Shown piece after piece: positions 1 through 8,726 of a stretch of DNA of 64,000 nucleotides. The position numbers were made by a program, and so were the translations under genes. The stretch comes from Falsiroseomonas tokyonensis (lineage in GTDB: Bacteria; Pseudomonadota; Alphaproteobacteria; Acetobacterales; Acetobacteraceae). Every line of letters begins with the position of its first letter. Positions within the stretch are counted from its first letter, which is position 1. The notes under the pieces were generated by a model, which worked only from the letters and a program-made list of their open reading frames with translations, was not told where the DNA came from and made no database searches. The DNA lies in contig NZ_JAFNJS010000004.1 in NCBI RefSeq assembly GCF_019024325.1, forward strand, positions 62,001 to 126,000, read 5' to 3'.

Positions 1-250
1 AGCGGATGCGGGCGCGCCGGCCCTCCCGCCCATCCAGCGCCAGGCCACCCTGCACCGAGCCCTGCCCATCCAGCGCCAGGAAAAGCCGGGAATCGGCGCG
101 CGGCAGGCTGGCGGCGAAGGCGCCGAGCTCCGCCGCCACCTTGGCTTCGAAGGGCAGGCCGAAATTCCAGTGGCGGGCATACCACTCCGCCTGCAGCCCG
201 ATCAGCCGGGCGAGGCTGCCAGGGACCGGGTCCGTGGCGATGCGGAACAC
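1..250 (-). CDS. GNAT-type N-acetyltransferase, 3' part cut by window edge
   Basis: Only the first 83 codons are present; the gene runs off the left edge. Translation begins at a GTG, because an in-frame TGA lies six codons upstream and no other start fits. The visible residues (start VFRIATDPVPGSLARLIGLQ, then WYARHWNFGLPFEAKV) resemble the N-terminal segment of MarR/GNAT-like acetyltransferases, in which a residue pattern about Tyr-Ala-Arg-x-Trp precedes the acetyl-CoA fold. The acetyl-CoA binding loop itself lies outside the window, so the family call is an inference from the N-terminus. It starts 4 bp after the DUF4175 gene stop, on the same strand, so it is probably the last cistron of that transcript. 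Confidence 0.6.
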   Translation of the reverse strand, partial: MFRIATDPVPGSLARLIGLQAEWYARHWNFGLPFEAKVAAELGAFAASLPRADSRLFLALDGQGSVQGGLALDGREGRRARIR

Positions 251-254
251 GGGT

Positions 255-2903
255 TCAGAACCGCTTCAGCAGCCGGTCGATATAGTCCAGCTCCTCCTGC
301 GGCCGGGTCCGCTCCGCGCCGCGCTTGCGCAGTTCCTCCTGGATCCGGCGGGTGCGCAGCTGCTCGGCCTCGTCGGGCACGCGGGTGTCGCTGCCATTGT
401 CCTGGGCGCCCGGGGCCTCGCGCGTGCGGCGGCCGAGCGGGTCGCGGCCGGCGCCCTGGCCCTGGGCATTCTCCTGACCGCCCTGCTGGCCGTCCTGGCC
501 CTGGCCCTGGCCGAACATCTCGCCCTCGCCCTCGCCTTCCTCGCCCTCCTCGCCCGGCTCGCCCTGGCCGAACTGGCGCTGCATCTGCTGCGCCATCTGG
601 CGGCCGCCTTCCTGCAATTCGCGGATCGCGGTCTGCTGGGCGTTGCGGGCATCGCGGCCCTCGGACAGTGCCTCCTGCGCCTCCCGCATCGCCTGGTCGG
701 CGCGGCCGAGGGGGGCGGGGATTTCGCCGGCCAGGTCGCCGAATTGCTGCATCACCTCGCCCAACGCGCGGCGCAGAGCCCGCTGGGTGCGCGCCTCGCG
801 CTCCGATTCGGTGCGCGCCTCGGCCTCGGCCTCGCTGCGCTGCTGCTGTTGCGGCTGCTGGTCCTGCGGGCGGGCCCAGGGGGCGCGGTTCTGCAGCTGT
901 TGGGCGCGGCGCTCGGCCTCCTGCCGCTGCGCCTCGGCCTCGGCGCGCCTGTGGCCGCTGTCCAGCATGCCGGTCTGGCGGCGCACCATGTCCTGCACCA
1001 CGCCCATCTGCTGCTGGCCGCGCTGGCGCTGCTGGCGGTTGCGCTCCTGCGCCTCGTTGCGGGCGGAGCGGCCTTCCTCCAGCGCGCGCAGCATTTCCTC
1101 CAGCTCCGCCAGCTCGCGCTCGGCATCCTGCGGGCGCTGCTGGCGGTTGGCCTCGCGCATGCGGTCGGTGCGGCGTTCCAGGTCGCGGCGGTCCATCAGG
1201 CGGTTCTGCGGATCGCTGGTCATGGATTCCGCGTTTTCCTGGCGCAGCCGCTCGGCCAGCGCCTCCAGGTGCCGGCGGACGGCGTCGCGCAGTTCCTGGA
1301 TGCGGCGATCGGTCTCGGCGCGCTGCTCCTGCGCCTGCTGCTCCTGTTCCGGCGTGCGCTGCGCCTGCTGTTCCTGCTGCTCGCGCAGCTGCTGTTCCAG
1401 CGCCTCCCGCAGCTCGGCGCGGGCCTGTTCCAGGGCGCGGGCGGTGCGGTCGGCGCGGCCTTCCTCCAGCGCCAGCGCGGTTTCCCACAGCGTCTCCTGC
1501 ACCTCACCCACCGCTTCCGGCCGATGGTCGCGGGTCAGGCGGTGGCGGCTGCTGCGCAGCGCCAGGAAGGTTGCGGTGTCATGCTCGAAGGCCTCGGGCT
1601 CGGCGGCCAGCCGGTCCAGCTCCGCCTGCGCCGCGGGACGCGCGGTGGGGTCCAGCGACAGGGCGCGGCGGATGGCCACAAGGGCCAGGGCCACGGGATG
1701 GCTGAAGGCGCGTTCCGGCAGGGTCAGCCGGGCGGTGGCGGAGCGCCCCTCCTGCCCCGCCGCATCCTGCGCCCGCAGCTGCACCTCCACCTCCAGCCCC
1801 GCCCAGGGATGGGCGGAAAGGTCGGGGGCCGACAGGCCCTGCGCCTCCCGCGGCTGGACCGAGGGCAGGTTGATCTCCAGGACATGCGCCGGGGCCTGGG
1901 GTCGGGCCACCAGGCGGAATTCCGCGGCCAGGCTGACCAGCCCCCAATCATCCTCGGCCCGCCAGGGCAGGCGCAGCGCCAGGCCGCGCGGGGCGCGGGC
2001 GGGCGCCTCGGTGAAGGCGGCAGTCGGCGGCTGGTCGGCCTGCACGGTCAGGGTCCAGCCCGCCACCTCGGCACCGTCGCGGCGGATCACCAGCCGCGCG
2101 CCCTGGTCGAGCCGCGCCTCCGCCGCCCAGGACCGGGCATCCAGCGCGCGGAAGGGCGAGACCTCCGGCCCCAGTTGCAGTTCCGGCGTGCCGCCGCGGC
2201 CGCCGGACAGTGCCACCTGCAGCGTGCTGCCCTGCGGCACCGTCAGGCTGCCGCCGGCGGCATCGAGGAAGATCGGCGCGGCGCCGGTATAGGCGGGCGG
2301 CGTGACCCAGGCCTCCAGCCGCAGGGCCGGGGCGGCGACGGTGACACCCAGCTGCGGCAGCAAAGCGCGGCGCAGCCGTTCCGGCGCCTCCGCCCCCGCC
2401 ACCACCAGCGCGGCGCCGAGCGCGAGGCCGAGGCCGGTGCGCAGCGCGATCGGGTCCCGCCGCGCCAAGCCGGGACGCGGCAGCCCCACCTTCAGCGCGC
2501 GGATCGAGGACGCGGCCCGGCGCCGATGCGCCTGCCAGACCGCCAGCGCCAGCGGGTCATCCCCCGCCGGACGGTCCGCCAGCGCGGCGAGTGGCCGGTG
2601 CGCGAGGCCGGAGGCTGATTCGAGCCGCCGATCCGCCTCCTCCGCCCCTGGAACGGCCAGGCCCCGAAAACCGCGCCACGCCGCGTAGCCGATGGCCAGC
2701 GCGAAGCCGAAGGTCAGGAAGGGTCGCAGCCAGGGCGGCAGCAGCAGCGGCAGGCCGAGCAGCGCCACCAGCAGGAACAGTCCGAGCACGCCGAGCGGCG
2801 GCCAGAGGGCGGGCCAGAGAATTTCCCAGCCCAGCGCCAGCCGGGCCAGCCGCCGGCGCCGCGGCAGGGCGCGAAGCGGGGAAGCCTCGCGCCCGCCGCT
2901 CAT
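255..2903 (-). CDS. DUF4175 / TIGR02302 family membrane protein
   Basis: An 882-residue protein of the TIGR02302 (DUF4175) family, which is conserved in alphaproteobacteria and has no established biochemical role. Two or three hydrophobic helices occupy roughly residues 25-85, followed by a beta-rich region to about residue 420. A long Arg/Glu/Gln-rich, coiled-coil-like region then runs to the C-terminus and carries low-complexity Gln and Gly stretches, ending in a YIDRLLKRF-like tail. The ATG overlaps the lysA stop as ATGA, so the two genes are translationally coupled. This lysA-TIGR02302 order is familiar in the class. A large periplasmic or cytoplasmic coiled-coil scaffold is a guess only. 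Confidence 0.85.
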   Translation of the reverse strand: MSGGREASPLRALPRRRRLARLALGWEILWPALWPPLGVLGLFLLVALLGLPLLLPPWLRPFLTFGFALAIGYAAWRGFRGLAVPGAEEADRRLESASGLAHRPLAALADRPAGDDPLALAVWQAHRRRAASSIRALKVGLPRPGLARRDPIALRTGLGLALGAALVVAGAEAPERLRRALLPQLGVTVAAPALRLEAWVTPPAYTGAAPIFLDAAGGSLTVPQGSTLQVALSGGRGGTPELQLGPEVSPFRALDARSWAAEARLDQGARLVIRRDGAEVAGWTLTVQADQPPTAAFTEAPARAPRGLALRLPWRAEDDWGLVSLAAEFRLVARPQAPAHVLEINLPSVQPREAQGLSAPDLSAHPWAGLEVEVQLRAQDAAGQEGRSATARLTLPERAFSHPVALALVAIRRALSLDPTARPAAQAELDRLAAEPEAFEHDTATFLALRSSRHRLTRDHRPEAVGEVQETLWETALALEEGRADRTARALEQARAELREALEQQLREQQEQQAQRTPEQEQQAQEQRAETDRRIQELRDAVRRHLEALAERLRQENAESMTSDPQNRLMDRRDLERRTDRMREANRQQRPQDAERELAELEEMLRALEEGRSARNEAQERNRQQRQRGQQQMGVVQDMVRRQTGMLDSGHRRAEAEAQRQEAERRAQQLQNRAPWARPQDQQPQQQQRSEAEAEARTESEREARTQRALRRALGEVMQQFGDLAGEIPAPLGRADQAMREAQEALSEGRDARNAQQTAIRELQEGGRQMAQQMQRQFGQGEPGEEGEEGEGEGEMFGQGQGQDGQQGGQENAQGQGAGRDPLGRRTREAPGAQDNGSDTRVPDEAEQLRTRRIQEELRKRGAERTRPQEELDYIDRLLKRF

Positions 2904-4243
2904 GCCGCGAACCAGTCCGGCAGGCGCTGCCCGGCGAGCAGCGCGTCCTGCGTCTGGCGTTCGCGCACCACGGCGAAGCGGTCGTCCTCGACCAGGACTT
3001 CCGCGGCCAGGGGTCGGCTGTTGTAGGTGCTGCTCATCGCCGCGCCATAGGCTCCCGCATCCAGCAAGGCGACGAGGCTACCCGCATCGAGGCGCGGAAG
3101 GCCACGCTGACGTGCGAAGGTGTCACCGGATTCGCAGATGGGCCCGACCACGTCGGCCGGCGAGGGGACGGCGGTGAAATCGGCCGGCGCGACAGGGACG
3201 ATGCCATGCCAGGCATCGTACATGGCGGGCCTCACAAGGTCGTTCATCGCGGCGTCCAGCACCACGAAGCGGCGCTCCGCGCCCTGCTTCTGCAGGATGA
3301 CGGAGGCGAGCAGCACGCCGGCGGGGCCGGCGATCCAGCGGCCGGGCTCCACCATCAGCTGCACGCCGAGATTGCCGAGCGTCGCCTGGATGGCGCCGGC
3401 CAGCGCCGCCGGGCTGGGCGCCGGCTCGTCCCGATAGGGGATGCCCAGGCCGCCGCCGCAATCGACGCGCTCCACCGAGAGGCCCTGGGCGCGCAGGCTG
3501 CGGACCAGGTCGGCCAGGTGGCCATAGGCGACGCGGTAGGCGGAGAGGCCGGCGGTGATCTGGCTGCCGATATGCACGGCGACACCGATGGCCTGGATGC
3601 CCGGCAGGCCGGACATGCGGGCATAGAGGGCCGGGGCGTCGCCGATGGCGATGCCGAACTTGTTCTCCGACTTGCCGGTGGTGATCTTGGCGTGGGTCTT
3701 GGCGTCCACATCCGGGTTCACCCGCAGCGCCACGCGCGCGGTGCGGCCCATGGCCACGGCGACGGCGGAGATCATCTCGACCTCCTCCGCGCTCTCGGCG
3801 TTGATCTGCTGGATGTCCTCGGCCAGGGCCAGACGGATCTCGGCAAGGGTCTTGCCGACGCCGGAGAAGACGATGTGGTCGGCCGGGATGCCGGCGGCGC
3901 GGGCAGCGCGCAGCTCGCCCTCGCTGACCACGTCGGCGCCGGCGCCGGCCTGGCCCAGGGTGCGGAGCACGGCGAGGTTGGGGTTGGCCTTCACCGCGAA
4001 ATGCACCTGCGCGCCAAGCCGGGCATCCTCCAGCGCGCCCTGCAGCGCGGCGAGGCGGCGGCGGAGCGTGGTGGCGGAATAGACCCAGCTGGGTGTGCCG
4101 GCGCTGGCTGCGATGCGCGCCAGCGGCACCTCCTCCATCATCAGCCCGGCCAGCGGGTCCATGCGGAGCTGCGGGCGGAGGGCGAGCAGCTCGGCAAAGC
4201 TGGGGTCGAGATCCGGGTGAAGCAGGGGAGCGGGTGCGGCCAT
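2900..4243 (-). CDS. lysA: Diaminopimelate decarboxylase
   Basis: A 447-residue PLP enzyme that decarboxylates meso-diaminopimelate to L-lysine, the last step of the DAP pathway. The PLP lysine is K85 in HFAVKANPN. HIGSQI (about 224-229) and the glycine-rich GGG near 263 bind the cofactor phosphate. CESGD (C370) and the Y397-AYGAAM segment complete the dimer active site. The chosen ATG (4243) starts the conserved N-terminus; a longer in-frame reading would add 59 unrelated residues. There is no good ribosome site before this ATG. A weak TTGGCG / AGAATA pair sits so close (-10 at 4249-4254) that a nearly leaderless mRNA is possible, though this is only suggestive. Confidence 0.95.
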   Translation of the reverse strand: MAAPAPLLHPDLDPSFAELLALRPQLRMDPLAGLMMEEVPLARIAASAGTPSWVYSATTLRRRLAALQGALEDARLGAQVHFAVKANPNLAVLRTLGQAGAGADVVSEGELRAARAAGIPADHIVFSGVGKTLAEIRLALAEDIQQINAESAEEVEMISAVAVAMGRTARVALRVNPDVDAKTHAKITTGKSENKFGIAIGDAPALYARMSGLPGIQAIGVAVHIGSQITAGLSAYRVAYGHLADLVRSLRAQGLSVERVDCGGGLGIPYRDEPAPSPAALAGAIQATLGNLGVQLMVEPGRWIAGPAGVLLASVILQKQGAERRFVVLDAAMNDLVRPAMYDAWHGIVPVAPADFTAVPSPADVVGPICESGDTFARQRGLPRLDAGSLVALLDAGAYGAAMSSTYNSRPLAAEVLVEDDRFAVVRERQTQDALLAGQRLPDWFAA

Positions 4244-4349
4244 GCCCCTATTCTGGGGGCACGGCCCGCACACGCCAAGCTTTGTTGCTTGTGAGTCTGC
4301 GGGCCGATTCAGACCTGCGGGCCCTGCGGCCCTCCGGTCATCGGACCGC

Positions 4350-4958
4350 TCAGTACCCCACGGTGAAGCGCCGGCGGGAATGGGCCGGGCGCTCCACCTC
4401 ATCGGCCATGGCGATGGCATAGTCGGCGAAGGAGATGCGGCTGCCCTCCGGCCCGGTCAGCAGCTGGTCGCCGCCCAGGCGGAATTTCGCGGTGCGCGGG
4501 CCCACGAAGAAGTCCGCGGAGGGCGAGAGGAAGGTCCAGTCCAGCGCCGTCTCCTGCCGCAGGCGGGTGAGGAAGGCGGCGCCGGCGCTGGCCTCGGCGC
4601 GATAGGCCTCGGGGAAGCCGGGGGCGTCGAGCAGCTTGAGGCCGGGCGCCACCTCCAGGCTGCCGGCGCCGCCCACCACCAGGTAGCGCGGCACCCCGGC
4701 CTGGCGGACGGCGCCCAACAGCACCTCGACATCGCTGTCCAGGAACATGACCGCGCTGATGACGACTTCATGCCCGGCGAGCAGCGCGGCGAGGCCGGCC
4801 TGGTCCCGGACATCGCCCTGGCGGGCGGTGACGCCGGGCAGCGGGGCGATCCGCTCCGGATGCCGGGCGATGGCGGTGAGGCTGTGGCCGCGGGCGGCCA
4901 GCTCCTTCAGGATCTCGGACCCGGCGCGGCCGCTGGCCCCGATGATGGCGATCTTCAC
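4350..4958 (-). CDS. NAD(P)H-binding oxidoreductase, atypical SDR (YwnB-like)
   Basis: A 202-residue single-domain NAD(P)-binding protein. The N-terminal GASGRAG (residues 7-13) is the Rossmann loop typical of NmrA/YwnB-like atypical short-chain dehydrogenases, and no YxxxK pair is present, as expected for that group. The C-terminal half (DWTFLSPSADF, ISFADYAIAMADE) matches the usual end of the family. Substrate unknown. The gene is divergent from an HxlR-type regulator 104 bp away, a very common pairing in which the regulator senses a reactive electrophile or redox stress and controls the reductase. This suggests a quinone- or aldehyde-handling role by context only. Confidence 0.85.
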   Translation of the reverse strand: MKIAIIGASGRAGSEILKELAARGHSLTAIARHPERIAPLPGVTARQGDVRDQAGLAALLAGHEVVISAVMFLDSDVEVLLGAVRQAGVPRYLVVGGAGSLEVAPGLKLLDAPGFPEAYRAEASAGAAFLTRLRQETALDWTFLSPSADFFVGPRTAKFRLGGDQLLTGPEGSRISFADYAIAMADEVERPAHSRRRFTVGY

Positions 4959-4976
4959 GGTCGATACTCCATAGCA

Positions 4977-5042
4977 GTTTCTGATGGAAACCAGATGCCC
5001 ATTTCGCTATCTGCTGTGAAGAAGGCACTTGTTTCTCACTTG
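4977..5042. promoter_or_regulatory. Divergent promoter region with candidate HxlR sites
   Basis: This is the gap between the oxidoreductase and hxlR starts. It holds an inverted repeat GTTTC-N5-GAAAC at 4977-4991 and two direct copies of CACTTG at 5026-5031 and 5037-5042, spaced 11 bp apart, which is one helical turn. HxlR proteins bind as dimers in such divergent gaps and usually control both genes. Assigning these particular repeats as operators is inference. Confidence 0.35.
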
Positions 5043-5062
5043 GTTACCGCACGGGAACCGCC

Positions 5063-5431
5063 ATGACCGATATGCCGACCCCCAATGCCTATGCCGCGGA
5101 CTGCCCCACCCGCGTGGTGCTGGACCGGATCGCCGACAAATGGGCGGTGCTGCTGCTGGGGCTGCTGGCGGACGGGCCGCTGCGTTTCAACGCGCTGCGC
5201 CGGCGGGTGCAGGGCCTGTCGCAGAAGGTGCTGTCGCAGACGCTGAAGGGGCTGGAGCGGGACGGGCTGGTGCGCCGCACCGCCTTCGCCACCGTGCCGG
5301 TGACGGTGGAATACGCCATCACCCCGCTCGGCGCGACGCTGGCCGAGCGGCTGGACCTGCTGCGCGACTGGGCCGAGCGGCACATCGCGGAGGTCCAGGC
5401 CGCCCAGGCGCGCTACGACACGGCGGCCTAG
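5063..5431 (+). CDS. HxlR-family winged-helix transcriptional regulator
   Basis: A 122-residue HxlR/YodB-type DNA-binding protein. It has the family's N-terminal cysteine (C14 in ADCPTRVVLDRIADKWAVL), the winged helix-turn-helix (residues 20-85, with LRFNALRR and LSQKVLSQTLKGLERDGLV), and a C-terminal dimer helix after ITPLGATLAE. In several HxlR members the N-terminal Cys is the redox or quinone sensor. The divergent oxidoreductase is the obvious target. The start ATG is preceded by a weak GGGAA. It ends 5 bp before the convergent DUF2852 gene. Confidence 0.93.
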   Translation: MTDMPTPNAYAADCPTRVVLDRIADKWAVLLLGLLADGPLRFNALRRRVQGLSQKVLSQTLKGLERDGLVRRTAFATVPVTVEYAITPLGATLAERLDLLRDWAERHIAEVQAAQARYDTAA

Positions 5432-5436
5432 GGCCC

Positions 5437-5886
5437 TTACCCGGCCCTGCAGCTGGCCATGAAGCGGTCGAATTCCTCCTGATCCTTGGCGCGGCGCAGC
5501 TGGGCGAGGAAGTCGGCGAATTCGGCCTGCTGCGCATCCAGCGCCAGGCGCTCCTCCTCCAGCCGCCGCAGCACCGCCTCGCGGTGTTCGTCGAAGGCGG
5601 CATTGCCGGAGGAGGCGGGGGCGAAGGCGCCCTCCATCGCGGCGCGGGCGCGGTGCTTCAGGCGGCGGGCACCCCAGGGGGAAAACGAGCGGGGCGAGCA
5701 GAACATGGCGTGTCTCCAGGCGAAGAGGGTCAGAAGGGCGAGGCCGATCGGCCACCAGGCGATGAAGCCCGCGATCATGGCGGGCAGGCGCCAGCCGCGA
5801 AGCGCGCCCCGCGGCCAGGGCGCCCCGCCGCGCCAGCCGGCCTGCGGCAGTGCGGCGGGGGGGATCGGATGAAGAGCGGCGGACAC
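5437..5886 (-). CDS. DUF2852 family membrane protein
   Basis: A 149-residue protein with one clear transmembrane helix (about residues 36-55, MIAGFIAWWPIGLALLTLF) followed by a polar, charged helical tail rich in Glu and Arg. The second half (FDEHREAVLRRLEEER, then FADFLAQLRRAKDQEEFDRFM) is the conserved DUF2852 block. Function unknown. I chose the GTG at 5886 because AAGAGG precedes it at good spacing and because a longer reading would run through the palindrome at 5900-5922. The gene lies 86 bp downstream of tetR on the same strand, with two operator-like palindromes between them. Confidence 0.85.
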   Translation of the reverse strand: MSAALHPIPPAALPQAGWRGGAPWPRGALRGWRLPAMIAGFIAWWPIGLALLTLFAWRHAMFCSPRSFSPWGARRLKHRARAAMEGAFAPASSGNAAFDEHREAVLRRLEEERLALDAQQAEFADFLAQLRRAKDQEEFDRFMASCRAG

Positions 5887-5899
5887 GGGCGGCCTCTTT

Positions 5900-5922
5900 T
5901 GTGAATGTGACTGACATTCACA
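5900..5922. promoter_or_regulatory. Operator-like palindrome, TetR site 1
   Basis: A perfect 9-bp inverted repeat, TGTGAATGT and ACATTCACA around a 5-bp spacer, 14 bp upstream of the DUF2852 GTG. The arm length and spacing suit a TetR dimer. A second related copy lies 33 bp further upstream. Which regulator binds is inference from the adjacent tetR gene. Confidence 0.6.
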
Positions 5923-5954
5923 TATCAAGCGCGACGCAACCCTTCAAGGGAAAT

Positions 5955-5973
5955 ATGTGACGGTCATTCACAT
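5955..5973. promoter_or_regulatory. Operator-like palindrome, TetR site 2
   Basis: ATGTGA and TCACAT arms around a 7-bp core; it shares the 9-mer CATTCACAT with site 1. It touches the last base of the tetR stop codon, so it lies at the 3' end of the regulator gene and upstream of DUF2852. Two sites about 50 bp apart suggest cooperative repression of DUF2852, not of tetR itself. Confidence 0.5.
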
Positions 5974-6566
5974 CAACGCTTGCGCAGAAGCCGCGCCACC
6001 GCGTCGCCCAGCACCTGTTCCGGATCGGGCGCGCGGTTGCCCGGCCGGGGCATGCCCGCGCGTTCCAGCCCGGCCACCCCATGCGAGACTGCCCAGACCT
6101 GCAGGGCGAGCAGCCGCGCCTCGTCACGCGCCGCGCCTTCGGGCAATTGCCGGGCTATGGCGCCGACCAGGGCGCCGAAACTGTCCTCATTCGCCACGCC
6201 GGGCGGGGCGCGCCAGTCGAACATGGCGCCGTAGTAGCCCGGCTCCTCCCGCGCGAAGCCGAGATAGGCCGGGCCCATGGCGTTCAGGCCGCCGGCCTCG
6301 GCCGCCGTCTTCAGCCTGGCGCCGAACAGGGCGAAGCCGCGCCGGCACAGCTCGGCCAGCATCTCGTCCCGGTCCTTGAAGTGGCGATAGGGGGCGGAGG
6401 GGGAGACGCCGGCCAGCCGCGCCGCCTCGGCCAGGGTGAAGCCATAGGGGCCGCGCTCCGCCGTCAGCCGGCGGGCGGCCTCCAGCAGCGCCTCCCGTAG
6501 ATTGCCGTGGTGGTAGCCGCGGCGGGCGGCGAGATTGGTGGGGGGCGATGTGTCGTCGTTTGACAT
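5973..6566 (-). CDS. TetR/AcrR-family regulator with WHG-type C-terminal domain
   Basis: A 197-residue TetR-family repressor. The helix-turn-helix is at residues 20-66 (HGNLREALLEAARRL, then GFTLAEAARLAGVSPSAPYRHFKDRDEML). The ligand domain carries WAVSHGVAGLE near residue 163, the Trp-His-Gly signature of the TetR_C_33/WHG group. Ligand unknown. The start ATG has AAAGGGG upstream. It starts 20 bp downstream of lptM and sits inside what is usually an uninterrupted argH-lptM-lysA run. The likely target is DUF2852, given the palindromes at 5900-5973. Confidence 0.93.
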   Translation of the reverse strand: MSNDDTSPPTNLAARRGYHHGNLREALLEAARRLTAERGPYGFTLAEAARLAGVSPSAPYRHFKDRDEMLAELCRRGFALFGARLKTAAEAGGLNAMGPAYLGFAREEPGYYGAMFDWRAPPGVANEDSFGALVGAIARQLPEGAARDEARLLALQVWAVSHGVAGLERAGMPRPGNRAPDPEQVLGDAVARLLRKR

Positions 6567-6586
6567 TTCGCCCCTTTAGCCCTGCC

Positions 6587-6712
6587 TCAGCGGCTGGGAT
6601 AGGCCCGCGGATAGGTGATCTGGTCCGGTGGGCCGGGTGGGCGGATGCCGCCGGCCCGGCCGCAGGCGGCCAGCGTGCCCGCCACCAGCAGCAGGGCGAT
6701 GAACAGCCTCAT
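6587..6712 (-). CDS. lptM: Small outer-membrane lipoprotein LptM (YifL-like)
   Basis: A 41-residue lipoprotein precursor. Residues 1-16 are a signal with lipobox LAAC, so Cys17 would be acylated. The mature part is only 25 residues: GRAGG, then a Pro-rich [11 protein letters not shown] stretch. Size, lipobox and position immediately after argH match the LptM/YifL family; in E. coli LptM assists maturation of the LptDE lipopolysaccharide translocon. The ATG overlaps the argH stop as ATGA, so it is translationally coupled to argH. The usual next gene, lysA, is 2.3 kb away here because of an insert. Confidence 0.8.
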   Translation of the reverse strand: MRLFIALLLVAGTLAACGRAGGIRPPGPPDQITYPRAYPSR

Positions 6713-8103
6713 GCGAGCTTCTCCTGCCATTCGGCCGCCATCGCCGCCACATTCGCCGGCGCCGTGCCGCCGAAGGAGGTGCGGGACCGAACCGAGGCAT
6801 CCACCGTCAGCACGTCGAAGACGCCCTGGCTGATGCGCGGTTCCACCTGCTGCATCTGTGCCAGTGTCAGCCCGGCAAGGTCCACGCCCGCGGCTTCGGC
6901 CATCGCCACCAGCTTGCCGGTCACATGATGGGCGTCGCGGAAGGGCAGCTTCAGCTCCCGCACCAGCCAGTCGGCGAGGTCCGTCGCCGTGGAGAAGCCG
7001 GCGCCGGCGGCGACCTTCAGCCGCTCCGGCTGCGGAACCATGTCCCGCACCATGCCACCGGTGGCCGCCAGGCAGAGGGCCAGGGTCTCGGCGGCATCAA
7101 AAATGCCCTCCTTGTCCTCCTGCATGTCCTTGCCATAGGTCAGGGCCAGGCCCTTCAGCACGGTCAGCATGCCCACCAGCGCGCCGAAGACGCGCCCGGT
7201 CTTGCCGCGCACCAGCTCCGCCGCATCCGGGTTGCGCTTCTGGGGCATGATGGAGCTGCCGGTGGTGAAGGCGTCCGACAGCTTCACGAAGCCGAAATAG
7301 GGGTTGGTCCAGATCACCACCTCCTCCGCCAGGCGGGACAGGTGGGTGACGCACATGGCGCAGGCAAACAGGAACTCGGCGGCGAAGTCGCGGGAGGCGA
7401 CGGCATCCAGGCTGTTGCGCATCGGGCCGTCGAAGCCGAGCGCCTTGGCCGTCATGTGCCGGTCGATCGGGAAGCCGGTGCCGCACAGCGCCGCGGCGCC
7501 GAGCGGGCTTTCGTTCAGGCGGCGGCGAGCATCGGCCAGCCGGCCGCGGTCGCGCGACAGCATCTCGACATAGGCCAGCAGGTGGTGGCCGAAGGTGGTG
7601 GGCTGGGCGGGCTGCAGGTGGGTGAAGCCGGGCATGACCGTGCCGGCATGTTCCGCGGCCCGCGCCACCAGGGCGCGCATCACATCGGCGATCTGCCGGT
7701 CCAGGCCATCGATCGCGTCGCGGGTCCAGAGGCGGACGTCCAGCGCCACCTGGTCGTTGCGGCTGCGCGCGGTGTGCAGGCGCTTGCCGGCCTCCCCGAT
7801 GCGCTCGGTCAGCCGCGCCTCGATATTCATGTGGATGTCTTCCAGCGCGTCGCTAAAGACGAAGTTTTCCGATTCGATCTCGGCCGCGATATCGGCCAGG
7901 CCCTGGCGGATCGAAGCCTCGTCCTCGGCGCTGATGATCCCTACATGCTTCAGCATGGCGGCGTGGGCGAGACTCCCAAAGATGTCCTGGCGCCACATCT
8001 TGCGGTCGAAGCCGATGCTGGCATTGATCTCCCGCATGATGGCGGAGGGGCCCTCGGCATAGCGCCCGCCCCAGAGGTCGTTGCTCGCACGCTGTTCGGT
8101 CAC
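6709..8103 (-). CDS. argH: Argininosuccinate lyase
   Basis: A 464-residue fumarase/aspartase-superfamily enzyme that splits argininosuccinate into arginine and fumarate, the last step of arginine synthesis. Landmarks are WGGRY near residue 11, [10 protein letters not shown] around 110, [11 protein letters not shown] around 160, and the mobile signature loop [10 protein letters not shown] (about 283-292) with its catalytic serine. Translation starts at GTG; the gene is divergent from tlpA with only 18 bp between the two starts, so each promoter must overlap the start of the other gene. Length is normal for ArgH. Confidence 0.97.
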   Translation of the reverse strand: MTEQRASNDLWGGRYAEGPSAIMREINASIGFDRKMWRQDIFGSLAHAAMLKHVGIISAEDEASIRQGLADIAAEIESENFVFSDALEDIHMNIEARLTERIGEAGKRLHTARSRNDQVALDVRLWTRDAIDGLDRQIADVMRALVARAAEHAGTVMPGFTHLQPAQPTTFGHHLLAYVEMLSRDRGRLADARRRLNESPLGAAALCGTGFPIDRHMTAKALGFDGPMRNSLDAVASRDFAAEFLFACAMCVTHLSRLAEEVVIWTNPYFGFVKLSDAFTTGSSIMPQKRNPDAAELVRGKTGRVFGALVGMLTVLKGLALTYGKDMQEDKEGIFDAAETLALCLAATGGMVRDMVPQPERLKVAAGAGFSTATDLADWLVRELKLPFRDAHHVTGKLVAMAEAAGVDLAGLTLAQMQQVEPRISQGVFDVLTVDASVRSRTSFGGTAPANVAAMAAEWQEKLA

Positions 8104-8121
8104 GGAGGAGGTCTTTCGCAG

Positions 8122-8709
8122 GTGTCTTGGAAATCCGGCAGCCGCCGCACCCTTCTGGGGGCCGCAACCGGCGCGACCCTACTCGCCGCGACGGGGGGCC
8201 GCCAAGCGGCCGCGGCAAATGGCCTGCAAAGACTGACCGAGCACCCGGAGCCCCAGCCGCTGCCCGAGGGCCTGTCCTTCACCGATGCCGAGGGCAAGCC
8301 CTTCGGCTTCGAGGGGTTTCGCGGCAAGGCCCTGGTGGTGAATTTCTGGGCCACCTGGTGCCCCCCCTGCGTGGCCGAGATGCCGGCACTGGACCGGCTG
8401 CACGGCATGGTGGCCCGCGACGGGATCGAGGTGCTGGCGCTGTCCAACGACCGCGGCGGCCGCGCCCAGGTGGAGCCCTTCTACCAGCGCACCAACCTCC
8501 GCCGCCTGGCCATCTGGCTGGACCCGCGCGGCGCCACCGGACGGGCGCTGTCCGTGCGGGTGCTGCCCACCACCCTCATCATCGACCGGCGGGGCCTTGA
8601 AGTGGCCCGGCTGATGGGCGAGGCCGAGTGGGACCAGCCGGAGGTGGTGGCCGCCATCCGCCGGTTGACCCGGACACCGGCCAGCGCCGAAACCAGCACC
8701 CGCACCTGA
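8122..8709 (+). CDS. tlpA: TlpA-family thiol:disulfide oxidoreductase
   Basis: A 195-residue exported thioredoxin-fold protein. The N-terminus [13 protein letters not shown] followed by a short hydrophobic run and AAAA suggests a Tat-like or Sec signal. The active site is WCPPC (C80, C83) in [17 protein letters not shown], with the cis-proline segment LPTTLIID near 153. TlpA proteins reduce periplasmic cysteines, classically for cytochrome oxidase assembly. The GTG start has GGAGGAG 11 bp upstream; a downstream ATG would remove the signal. A tlpA divergent from argH is a recurrent alphaproteobacterial arrangement. Confidence 0.9.
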   Translation: MSWKSGSRRTLLGAATGATLLAATGGRQAAAANGLQRLTEHPEPQPLPEGLSFTDAEGKPFGFEGFRGKALVVNFWATWCPPCVAEMPALDRLHGMVARDGIEVLALSNDRGGRAQVEPFYQRTNLRRLAIWLDPRGATGRALSVRVLPTTLIIDRRGLEVARLMGEAEWDQPEVVAAIRRLTRTPASAETSTRT

Positions 8710-8726
8710 GACAGGACTCCTCCGCC

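Noticed and set aside
6-2618. Long open frame on the + strand opposite the DUF4175 gene
   Set aside because: At about 70% G+C, opposite-strand frames stay open by codon bias. The translation is low-complexity Ala/Leu/Arg with no domain, while the minus strand encodes a known family.
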